A stretch of 64,000 bases of DNA from Lactifluus volemus (taxonomy: Eukaryota; Basidiomycota; Agaricomycetes; Russulales; Russulaceae): the NCBI GenBank assembly GCA_022376515.1, contig WTXI01000144.1:31255-95254 (forward strand). The letters are read 5' to 3'. Shown piece by piece: positions 1-9,300 of this stretch. The translations under genes were made by a program, and so were the position numbers. The notes beneath the pieces were generated by a model. The model ran no database searches. It saw only the letters and a list, made by a program, of their open reading frames with translations, and was not told where the DNA came from. The number at the start of each line of letters is the position of its first letter. Position 1 is the first letter of the stretch.

Positions 1-663
1 AACACTTCCGTACGTAAGCAGACAACTTAGCGTAGAAAGTGTTGGGGGTATTGGTATAAGATAAGATGAGGAGAAGTGATAATGGAGATAAGATCGCTTG
101 ATACGACTTTGAGACACCTTAAGAGCACAACACAAACAGAACCTGCCAAATCTGCGGTTGATTGTGTATACTACGTAAAGGGTAAAAGTCGCCCCCCATC
201 AAGGAGGGCTTTGGGGTATAAATACATAGTCTCACTACCTAGGTCTACCAATCAATCTGTCCGATCTATTCCGATCTCCCAATCATCCTTGTGATAAAAT
301 CTTTCGATCGCGTGATTTCACGCGCTTCTACGTTTCCAGGGTTCAACAGAACTTATTTGATGCAAGGCGTTCCAACAGATTCGGAGTGTATTGCCAAGTC
401 GTAGTGTGCAGCGCCTGAGGTGGGGTATCGCTACTTCTGCGGTTTTGTTTATCTAGGCGAGCCGGGCCGCCTGTGTCATAGATCGATATTCATTGAAGAC
501 GATTACCTCTTTATCGGCTGATCGTCTAGCTGCAACCTTTTGTTAATTAACTCGTTTTATGCACCCTTGATCTGGTGGGTGATGTTTATTTGATCCGCAC
601 TCAGTGTGGAGTAGATTATCAAATATATTTAATGTAAGACGTCCACTTGGGGGCCGCCTTACA
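1..663 (-). repeat. Gyp1 3' LTR
   Basis: This is the downstream LTR of the minus-strand element. It matches 10466-11128 with only four differences by my reading (positions 14, 329, 467 and 573), all transitions. It ends in TTACA at 663. The window begins three bases inside it, because the other copy starts TGTAACAC. The 72-codon frame at 76-294 repeats in both LTRs and is not considered a gene. Confidence 0.95.
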
Positions 664-672
664 CCCTCCCCT
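664..672 (-). other. Gyp1 polypurine tract
   Basis: On the minus strand AGGGGAGGG lies directly against the first base of the 3' LTR. This is the position and composition expected for the plus-strand primer of reverse transcription, and it fixes the orientation of the element. Confidence 0.75.
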
Positions 673-851
673 ACAAGAACAAACTCAGGGGGGTGAACCT
701 GTTGAAACCACAAGATTGTGAAATGATAATTGCGCCGATGTGGATGTGTTGGCATGGACTGATTGTGCGTTCGGAACGTGACTTAGGGTATATAGGTAAG
801 GAGGGGTACGGGAGCAAGCACGGGAATGACAAGATCGCTTTCCAGATGATC

Positions 852-2714
852 CTATCCGGGGCCCATCCTCATGTTCTTGTCGTCCCAGCCATGGATCTGA
901 GTCGTGTCCACTATATATGTTGGGGCGAAGTCTTCCGGGGTCACATATGGTATGGTGGGCGGTGGAGATTCTGCCATAGGTAGATGGGAGGTCTGGGCAG
1001 TAGTGTCTATCTCATTTTCGCGCGATGCGAGTTGTGAGCGTCGTGCCTCCCGGGATCGTTCGATGATTGGGTTGTAGTTGCCCGGAGCGTCTACATGGAC
1101 TGATCTGAGGGCCAGTGCAGGCCTGTCTGTAATACGCTTGCGGGCCAGATTCCTGGCTTGTTTCAGAATCGGCGTGTGTGTGCCGTCGGGGTGAGTTGTC
1201 AGTGTCATTTCGATGTATGCAGTGGCCCAAGGGCGCCACTGCTCCGCCTCATCGGGGGTAACTCCACTCTGTGCCAGGTATTTGGCTATGTCTTCAATAT
1301 CTGGGTTGAGCGCATTTTTAAATTGTTTCTCATTGTACAGGTCGGAGCGACGGGTCTTGTAGATAGACAATTGTTTTTCAGTTATCAATTGTTCATATCG
1401 TTGTGGCACCCCCAGCAGTGCTGCGGCTGAGCTCATGAAGTTGGTCCGGAGTGGACCATTGCGGATGGCGGTCCCCTTGATATTCAGGGGTAGGCAGGCC
1501 AGGAGTGCGCGGTTGCCATCGACGTGGGCGGTCTGGAATCCCTTTCCAACTAAGGGGACACCTATATATTGGAAGTGCATATCTGCGGTATGCTTTTCGC
1601 GTAGCCACCGCTTCCAAATCGTGGGGTGTGTGGCTGGTGTGGGTTCCGGACGATCAGAGGGGATAGTGTCTATCTGCAAAGCAGTCCAATGATCTAGAGC
1701 GCGGTTGTGTAGGGGACCGCGCAATTCAGGCGGGGTGAAGCGAACGCGCTCCATGTATTCTCGAGCGGGCTTCTTATCGTGTGCACTGAATAATGTGCTT
1801 ATTTCTTGCTGGGAGCGTGGATCTTTGGTAGGTGAGATTAGCACACCGTCCCTCCCCCCTAAGACCAAGTCTACGAAGGGGATTTTGCTGTTGTTTTTGC
1901 GTGCGGCGATCGCTTCGGGGGTCTGGAAGCATCCACGCCGAACGAGTGTGGTTTGGAAGTTCTGCGTGCCATCCGGGGAAGTACATCCGGTTGCGTAAAT
2001 GTAGCGTGGGTACGCATTGAAGTCTAGCTCTCCGTCGTCAGTGAGGGGGACTAGGCCATCAGGCGTGTGTAGTGAGTTGTCCGGGCGGCAGAGTATAATC
2101 GGGAGCAGTGCGGGAAAACCGCACTGGTTGGAAATCGGGGTGGCAAGCGGTGCGGTTGCTTGAGTTTCCACGACGGCAAGTGTGTCGGAATCGAAGGGTT
2201 GCAACCGCGAGAGCAGCTGCGGGGGTGCGGGTGATGCTTCTTGCGCCTCGTCCATCGATGGTTCGATGTGTTCATGGACTGTTGTCCATCGCGAGGAGTC
2301 CCGTCTGGGCACTTTGCGAGGTCGGTCCTCCCTAGGGTTGGCCGTTTCCTCGGTCAGGTCACTGGACCGGGCATGCTTTTCATCAAGCGCGTGTAGTGCT
2401 TGTTCCTTCTGTGTGTTGGACTCCTCAAGCATGGTGTTCATTGTGTCCAGTTGCTCGTGTAGTGCGACATTTTCCGCGAGAAGCGAGTCGCGTTCTTCGC
2501 GGAGTCCGCCAATGATTACCGCATCGCGCTCGCGCTCCGCATCGCTGAGAGATGGTGCATCTATCAGGATGTTCTCAAAGTAGTGAAGTGCCCATGAGGT
2601 GCACTGATCGCAAGTGCGTGGCTCATGGGTGATGATGCGGAGACGTGCGTTGTAGCACCAAGTTTGTGCAGTGGATATATCCGTCATAGGGTGTGCAGTG
2701 GTACTGCGATTCAT
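852..2714 (-). CDS. Gyp1 accessory ORF downstream of integrase (CxxC plus coiled coil)
   Basis: An intact frame of 620 codons from the first ATG (2714); the open frame extends 22 codons upstream without an ATG. It sits between the integrase and the 3' LTR, where env lies in retrovirus-like elements, but I see no signal peptide or membrane helix. Residues near 34 carry CDQC. Residues of about 45-128 form a heptad-like, Leu/Glu-rich stretch predicted as coiled coil, followed by a Pro/Ser-rich linker and a basic, globular-looking C-terminal half rich in Arg. I do not recognise the family. The frame is uninterrupted although the integrase next to it is frameshifted. It could be a structural or nucleic-acid-binding accessory protein of the element; that is inference. 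Confidence 0.75.
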   Translation of the reverse strand: MNRSTTAHPMTDISTAQTWCYNARLRIITHEPRTCDQCTSWALHYFENILIDAPSLSDAERERDAVIIGGLREERDSLLAENVALHEQLDTMNTMLEESNTQKEQALHALDEKHARSSDLTEETANPREDRPRKVPRRDSSRWTTVHEHIEPSMDEAQEASPAPPQLLSRLQPFDSDTLAVVETQATAPLATPISNQCGFPALLPIILCRPDNSLHTPDGLVPLTDDGELDFNAYPRYIYATGCTSPDGTQNFQTTLVRRGCFQTPEAIAARKNNSKIPFVDLVLGGRDGVLISPTKDPRSQQEISTLFSAHDKKPAREYMERVRFTPPELRGPLHNRALDHWTALQIDTIPSDRPEPTPATHPTIWKRWLREKHTADMHFQYIGVPLVGKGFQTAHVDGNRALLACLPLNIKGTAIRNGPLRTNFMSSAAALLGVPQRYEQLITEKQLSIYKTRRSDLYNEKQFKNALNPDIEDIAKYLAQSGVTPDEAEQWRPWATAYIEMTLTTHPDGTHTPILKQARNLARKRITDRPALALRSVHVDAPGNYNPIIERSREARRSQLASRENEIDTTAQTSHLPMAESPPPTIPYVTPEDFAPTYIVDTTQIHGWDDKNMRMGPG

Positions 2715-2816
2715 TGTATTATGTCCCGGTGTAGTCTGATGAATAGTCCTACGTGGTATTTGGGGCGTTTTTACTTGCAAGTGTGAGGTTGCGAGTATAG
2801 TTTTATCTTACGAGTT

Positions 2817-2836
2817 CCACCCTTGTCTCAGGGTGG
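2817..2836. other. Hairpin between integrase and accessory ORF
   Basis: CCACCCT and AGGGTGG form a perfect 7-bp stem around a 6-nt loop, upstream of the accessory ORF on the minus strand transcript. Function unknown. Confidence 0.4.
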
Positions 2837-2889
2837 GATAGGTGCCTTAATTATCGTTGCGATAGCCGAAGCGGTCGCTTCCTAAGTAG

Positions 2890-2946
2890 TGATTGATCGA
2901 GGTGCTCAGGCTCTTTTAGCCGAGTCTTGATTTAAGCGATCAATCA
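2890..2946. other. 10-bp inverted repeat near the end of pol
   Basis: TGATTGATCG (2890-2899) and CGATCAATCA (2937-2946) are perfect inverted repeats with a 37-nt loop, just after the integrase stop (2954) and before the accessory ORF. With the hairpin at 2817-2836 it makes the 2715-2953 spacer structured. No coding frame is seen in this spacer. Confidence 0.4.
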
Positions 2947-2953
2947 TATGCAA

Positions 2954-4826
2954 TCAGTGTGTCGATCCACGGCGCGGTAGTGCTAGTGGATCATCGGTGC
3001 CCATCAATTCAAGATAGTCGTCAAGGGCCTGTAGGTCTTTGCACGTTTTATGTGATTCCCAGGTGGTATCACCAAGGTTCCAACGAACCTGGAATGATAA
3101 TTTGTTTTTGGCCCACTTATGGGTGACGATTTCGTCTACCAGCCACTCCTGATCATCGGGGGCACCAAAGTCATAGTAAGGATGAGCCTCCCGGTGTGGG
3201 AACAGTGCATCATCATTGGCTAGGTGTGCGCGCAGCTTACTCCGATGAAATCGGTCGTGGAGTTTGCGTGCTTTGAGTTGAGCGGGCAAGTCTATTGAGT
3301 AAGTTGACACTTCCGGGCGTGCATCAAGTATTTTGAATGGGCCGATGTATTTTGGTAGAAGCTTCTTTGCACGTCCTTTCGGGAGTGACAGGTCTGACGT
3401 GGATACGTAAACTAGATCGCCGGCTTCGAATGTGTCATCGTGTGCACGTCGAATGTTGGCGTGGTGTGTTTGGCGCACTCTGCTTTCAATGATAGCGTCG
3501 TGTGCTTCGCTTAGATTTTGTAATGCTTTGTTCACAAAGTGTTTTACTCTGGGGACTGAGCTAGGTTCCGGTCGCGCACCAGGGTTAACGCTGGGAATAT
3601 AGCCGCAGTTCAACTCAAATGGTGCGAATCCCGATGAGCTGCTAATAGCGGAATTAATCGCGAATTCCACCATTGGTGTTTTCTCGGACCAATCTCGTTG
3701 GTCTGGTCTCACTAGTGCTCGAAGGATCTGAGCGATAGATCGGATCGCGCGTTCTGATGCGCCGTCTGATTGCGGGTGGAAAGATGTTGACATGAGCAGC
3801 TTAGTCCCAAGGATTTTATGGGTTTCGCGCCAGAAACGAGACGTGAATTTAGAGTCTCGATTGGACACTATAGATTGTGGTAGACCATGTAATCTCACGA
3901 TCTCTCGGACATAAATCCATGCGAGCTCACTCGCTTTGATTGTCGTGCGGATCGGTGCAAGGTGCACCATTGAGGTGAGGCGGCAAATCACCACCCAGAG
4001 GTAGTTGAAGCCGCCTGATTCGGGAAATGGCCCACAAAGTCCATTGCTATCGATTCCCAAGGTCTGATCGGGATCGGGAGGCTGTGCAACAGGCCGGGCA
4101 TTTTTGATTGCTTGACTTAGTTGTTTGACATACTGGGCATGTCCGACAATAGTGTTCGACATCCTGCCCAATACGGGGCCACCAATAGTAGCGGCGAATG
4201 TATTCCGATGTTTTTTGAGGCCCCAGGTGTCCCAACATTTGATGAGATTGCGTCAGGATTATCTCGGTTAGCCGTCGCTTATCGTGCACGATTGCCGGGA
4301 TGCATAGTACGCGATCCCCGGTAAGATTGTGTGTGTATATTAGTGTATCGATAATCTCGAAGTTCTTATGATGCTCAATATTCTTGAGTACTTTTGAGAA
4401 TAATGAGTCTTGTTTGTAACCGTTCTGCACATTCTCCAGAAAGGTTCGGTCGCCTTCGACCCGAGGGCGTAGGTCTGAGTATTGACCGAGCGAGTCAATC
4501 GCTCGAGGATCATCCTGGGATTCGGAGAGTTGATCCTCCGTCCGAGCGCGGGTGTCCAGCTCTTTGTGTGCAGCTAGTTCTGTTGCTTCACTCTGGCATG
4601 GCTCAACAGCCTCCATGACTTTGCACTTGGGTGCGAATGATACATATTCGTCAGGTCTGGTGGGAGCACGCCGCTGCCTTCTGGGGCGGCTGGATGCAGC
4701 AGGGTCGTCATGCAATGTGCTCATTGCGCGATTCTCTTCAGATCGGTCCCAAGGCAGGTCTTCTCCTTGGGGGTCTAGCCGTGAGTCTGCATTCACATAT
4801 TGAGCCGCATTTGCCGCTCGTCCCAT
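2954..4826 (-). pseudogene. Gyp1 integrase with chromodomain, frameshifted
   Basis: The N-terminal part (frame ending 4047) has the H2C2 zinc finger, with HLGPQKTSEYIRRYYWWPR and CRTCPVC. The C-terminal part (frame ending 2954) has the rest of the catalytic core, including SNRDSKFTS and HPQSDGASERA, then a GPF/Y-like stretch and a chromodomain-like end (WLVDEIVTHKW, TTWESHKT). The piece between, including the first catalytic Asp in MDFVG, lies in the third frame at roughly 4030-4100, so two indels break the core. A further frame change separates it from RT at about 4800-4826. Integrase would insert the cDNA into the host genome, and a chromodomain would direct it to modified chromatin. As written, this copy cannot make a whole enzyme. 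Confidence 0.85.
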
Positions 4827-6355
4827 TGGTCGTTTTCATAATACCTTGAGAGCGCATCTGCGACTAGGTTTGTGTCGCCTTTGATGTATATGATATCGAA
4901 ATCAAATCGTGCGAGGAACTCCATCCATCGCGCCTGTCTGCTGTTAAGCCGGCGCTGAGTCTTGAAGAACTCGAGTGCCTTGTGATCGGTCACAATCTGA
5001 AGTTTCCATCCCAAGAGTTTATCTTCCCACTTGAGAAGCGCTTCTAGTATTGCGATGGTTTCCATCTCAAATACTCGGTAGTTTACTTGGGCCGGAGTGA
5101 ATTTCTTCGACATAAAGCCTGCTGGGCGACAAGTCTGCCAACTCTCGCCTTGTCCGTACATTGCACCGATCCCTGACGTTGAGGCATCACATACTACCCA
5201 GATCGGGTCAGTGAGCGAGGGATCTATAGGTTTTAAGATCGGCGATCTACATGCGATCGCCTTGATGTTCTGGAAGCACGCCTCATGCAATGGCTTCCAA
5301 TAAAATGGTTGTCCATTTCGACAAATGGCAGATAGTGGGCTAGTGTACACGGTTACATCTGGCATGAAATGTGCGAGGTACTGCACCAGTCCAAGAAATC
5401 GTTGCACATCCTTATGATTGCGAGGCACACGCCACTCGCGTATGCGCGCCATCTTATCTGAATCAGCGTGTACTCCTCGGTCGTCTACTCGATGTCCGAG
5501 GCAGTCCATGCTATTTGAGTAGAGGTCGCACTTCTCCCTCTCGAGATACAGGCGATGTTTCCGTAAAGTTTTGAACACATGATCCAAATGACTTTCATGG
5601 TCTTTTAGTGTGTTGCTGAAGATGAACAAGTCATCTAAGTAAGCGTACACAAATATCCCTATTGCATCGCGGAAGATTGCCGTGATGAGACGTAAGAAGG
5701 TTGCGGGGGCGTTGCAGTCCCCCTGCTGCATAACGTTGCTTTTGAAGGTCCCGAAGACTGTGGAGAACGCGGTTTTGTGCACATCTTCGGGATCAACTCT
5801 AACTTGTTCGTACGCGTTAGATAGATCGATTTTAGATCGATATTTGGCGCGCGCTACATCCATCCGTATCTGATCTTGATCTGGGAATGGGGTAACGTCT
5901 TTATGAGTATTCTCATTGCGCTGGCGGCAGTCCATGACTGTTCTTAGTCCGCCAGACTTCTTCAAAATGCACAATAATGGTGCAGCTTGTGAAACCGCCT
6001 TAGGCGTCCACCATCCATTGTCTATGTAGTTGCGCAATTTCTCCATCAGCTTTGGGCGCATCGCTTCAGGGCAGCGCGGTAAGTGATAGGAGTATTGTTT
6101 GTTTTCTTCGATCAAGGGTATCTTGTGATTGATCTCTCGTAGAGGGGGTAACCCAGGTGGGGAACCGTTCATTATATCTGAGTATTTTGCGAACCAACGT
6201 TCGCGTCGCATTTGTAGATCGATCTTATCATTTTCAGTTTTATTTAGGATGTCCATCATTTGGACGCGTTGCACCTTCCGTTCCTTGCTCGGAAGTGGTG
6301 TTAATTGGCCCTGACTGCTCTGTATTTGTGAGGGATTTGCTGGTCGGGGCGTCAG
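4793..6355 (-). CDS. Gyp1 reverse transcriptase-RNase H
   Basis: The frame is open from the codon after the Gag-protease stop (6355) to 4793, about 520 codons. The only in-frame starts near its head are GTG or later ATGs, so it is probably made as an extension of Gag-protease. RT motifs in order are LRTVMDCRQRNE, KIDLSNAYEQVRV, the catalytic YAYLDD with both metal-binding Asp residues, and LGHRV. The RNase H part has DASTSGIGA, the acidic EMETIAILEAL, TDHKAL and NLVADALSR. It copies element RNA to cDNA inside the Gag particle. It ends by a frame change rather than running into integrase, which sits in another frame. Confidence 0.9.
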   Translation of the reverse strand: MTPRPANPSQIQSSQGQLTPLPSKERKVQRVQMMDILNKTENDKIDLQMRRERWFAKYSDIMNGSPPGLPPLREINHKIPLIEENKQYSYHLPRCPEAMRPKLMEKLRNYIDNGWWTPKAVSQAAPLLCILKKSGGLRTVMDCRQRNENTHKDVTPFPDQDQIRMDVARAKYRSKIDLSNAYEQVRVDPEDVHKTAFSTVFGTFKSNVMQQGDCNAPATFLRLITAIFRDAIGIFVYAYLDDLFIFSNTLKDHESHLDHVFKTLRKHRLYLEREKCDLYSNSMDCLGHRVDDRGVHADSDKMARIREWRVPRNHKDVQRFLGLVQYLAHFMPDVTVYTSPLSAICRNGQPFYWKPLHEACFQNIKAIACRSPILKPIDPSLTDPIWVVCDASTSGIGAMYGQGESWQTCRPAGFMSKKFTPAQVNYRVFEMETIAILEALLKWEDKLLGWKLQIVTDHKALEFFKTQRRLNSRQARWMEFLARFDFDIIYIKGDTNLVADALSRYYENDQWDERQMRLNM

Positions 6356-6358
6356 TCA
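6353..6358 (-). promoter_or_regulatory. In-frame UGA between Gag-protease and RT
   Basis: On the minus strand the Gag-protease frame ends ...TCA GAA CAT TGA CTG ACG and the same frame then stays open into RT. UGA followed by CU resembles known leaky stop contexts (UGA-CUA type). It may be a readthrough site that sets the Gag to Pol ratio, or a simple nonsense mutation. Confidence 0.5.
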
Positions 6359-9300
6359 ATGTTCTGATTGCGAGATTTTCCCCTTGGGAGGTGCGGGGGT
6401 TCGCAATCGCGATGATCGCCTTCGGGAGATCATGAGATCTTCCTGCCCTGCTGTCAATGTTGGTACAGTCTTGCCCCGATAGATTAATTCATTGCGACTG
6501 AAATCCATTACTAGTCCATGTTTTCGCATGAACGGTGTACCTATGATCATGTCGTAGCGATCTATATTAACGACGTCTAAGTAGGTGTCGTTATCCCTAA
6601 TCGGACCGAGCGTAAGCGAGGCTCGCGAGCCGAAATTAATTACTGATCGGCTACCAACGGTGCCTAATTGTAGCGCAATCGGGTTCTCCAATTGCGTTAC
6701 TTTTAATCTGGCTACACGAGCAAAGTCGTGTGTAATCGATACGGTCGTGCTTCCTGAGTCCAGGAGGGCATATGCTTCGAGATCGTTAACCTTTATCAGT
6801 GTGGCCATACACCTACGGTCGCTGTTCGAGCTGCGAGGTCGTTCGCTGATCGTGTAAGTCCGGCGCTGAGCCGATCTGAACTCCCGATCTTTAGATTGGC
6901 CGTCATCGCGTGCTGCAGCTATGCGTTCGTATGTGATCTCGTCGCTGTGCACGTCATCGGTATGATTATTGGGATGTTGGATCATGAGTCTATATGATGG
7001 TACTGGATGGCTGCTAGACCCACTGCGGGCATCTATAATCCCATTGATCTGGGGTTCTTGAATCTGCCCGGCGTTTTCAGTTACATACTCATTCGAGTTG
7101 TCAGTTCTGATCTCGCTTAGATTTTCCGCTTCCGAAGTAGTATCTGATTGCATCATAATGTCCCCGTCACTGTGGGGTAAGGCACTTATCTGTGCAATAA
7201 GTGAGCGGATATTCCTGCCATTGATTGGTTCGCCGGCATGCCGTGTGGATGGTGCAAGACTTAATCGATGCTCTAACTCGGTGCAATACCGAGCGATCTG
7301 CCTGCAATGCGATTGTAACAGATCGATCTCTCCACATCTCAGGTCGAGGTCGAGGCGATCTAGGCTGAGTGTTTCCTCAAGATCTTTGCACTTTGCGATA
7401 GCACGCTTGCCAGTCAGTCGTAGTGATTCCACCTCAATGCTGAGACGATGATTTTTGGTTTCCAGTGCGTCATTCAGAGCGCTGAGTGCATTCATGGGTC
7501 TTCCTCGGCTCTCCGTGAGCGCCATCGTCCATCCGAGGGATATTAGGTCTCGCTCGAACTTGTCTCGGGCCGTCCAGGCGATTGAATTCTCTCCTTCGAT
7601 CGCCTTTGTGATTATAGTATGCTCTTTGAATGCGATGCACACGTCACATCCACGTATGTGGGTTACACTATACTGTGGGGTGAACTCGAGTGCGTCATGA
7701 TGCACCCATGGTGCGCGTTCGTAGCGCATACAGATATCATTACGTCGCAACTCCCAATCTGCATCTTCCAGTCGTGGTAGGGGGATGCTGTCGAGGATCC
7801 CCTCCTCATGCATTGCCCGCATGTACTCGGTCTCGGAATCGTCATCTTCCAATGGCGTTTCGTACCCATCGTATTCCTCATAGCTCGTGTGATCCCCATC
7901 GAGATGTGGGCCCTCAGTGGTGTCAGTCCGGTCATCCTGATCTGAATGCTCTTCCTGCTGATCGCCGGTGTCTGATTCTGGATTGGCGTCATTTGCTTCT
8001 TCCGATCTTTCTGAGGGTTTATTGATATCGGGTAGATCGCCCTCAGATCTGTCATCTATTACTTGTGCAGCGAACATCTGACGCTGCGCCGGTTTCTTAT
8101 ATTGAGGGCACTTAGGATTTGTAGCTATGTGTCCGTACTGGCCACACTTGTAACAAGTTAGTTTCGACGTGTCGCCCCTCCCCGGTTGGGGGTTAGTTGT
8201 CTGGTCTGGCTTAGATACAGATTGCTGAGTCTGCGGTCTCATCTTGCCGCTAGATCGACCAAGTGGTTTTTTGGTCGACTGGTTGCGATCGCGAGAATCT
8301 CTACTATCTCGCGTAGATCTTTGGGGCGTTCCTGTAATGCCAGGCGCTCCCGAAGCACTCTGTCCATCGGGTTTGCGCCCCGATCTGATTGACACAAGTG
8401 TTTTCTCAATATGCCAAGCCCTGCTCACTATCTCGTTGATAGTGCTATGCTCTGCAGTCACACCCTCATAGAGTGCAAGGTGATAACGGATATCAGCTGG
8501 TATCCCGTTGAGCAGTCTTCTTTTGAACGAGTATTCATCTGGGTACTGTGCTAGACGTCCAGCCCACAACAGTAGTTCGCGGTGAAAGGCCGTTACACCT
8601 TCATCCTGTGAATATTTGATTTGAGCGTATTTACGCACTGCTTGCTGTGCTGTAGCAGTAGTTATAAACGCTCTAAATATGCCGGTAATGACTGATTCAA
8701 ACGTCCAGTTGCGGATTATCCGCGTTGGGCGTTCAACTTCGTGGTTAAACCACCGTTCTGCCTTGCCTTTGAGGCAGGTTCCCGTGATTAATATACGGTC
8801 TGCGTCCCTGTCATCCGCTGTAAGGCGGTTGATCTTAAAGTGGCGCAGTAGGTTCTGCAACCAATTATCTAATATATCGAAGTCATCCTCGCCGGTATAT
8901 GGGTCTGGTAGCTTCGCTCGGAGCCCTTTGATCTCCGGGAGATCGTGCGGGATCTCTGATAGTGATTCCCTGATGTGCCGGATCAGATTGGCAATCATGT
9001 CAGCCTCGTGATCCCTGTTCGGGTACCCCTGTGCTATCGCTGCGGGTACCGGGGGCATATATGGAGCTGCTAGATTGGGTGGTCCGTGTGCCGGCTGCGC
9101 CCTCATTGCCATGGGGTGTAATCTGGGCTGATCTCGTTCGGCCATGTACCGATCAGCTGCCGGATGCTGCGCCTGATGTGCATGTACTGGCCTAATGTGT
9201 TGCTGACGTGCTCCAGCCATTCTTTGTGCATAGTCTACGTCCAGCATGTGCGGGAACTGGTCTGGCACGACTGGTTGCAGGGAATCCCCTCTTTCTGTCA

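Noticed and set aside
76..294. 72-codon ORF repeated in both Gyp1 LTRs (also 10541-10759)
   Set aside because: On the strand opposite to the element, no motif, and repeated only because the LTR is repeated.
852..2780. Accessory ORF of Gyp1 considered as a retroviral-type envelope
   Set aside because: No signal peptide, transmembrane segment or cleavage site; coiled coil and basic tail fit an intracellular protein better.
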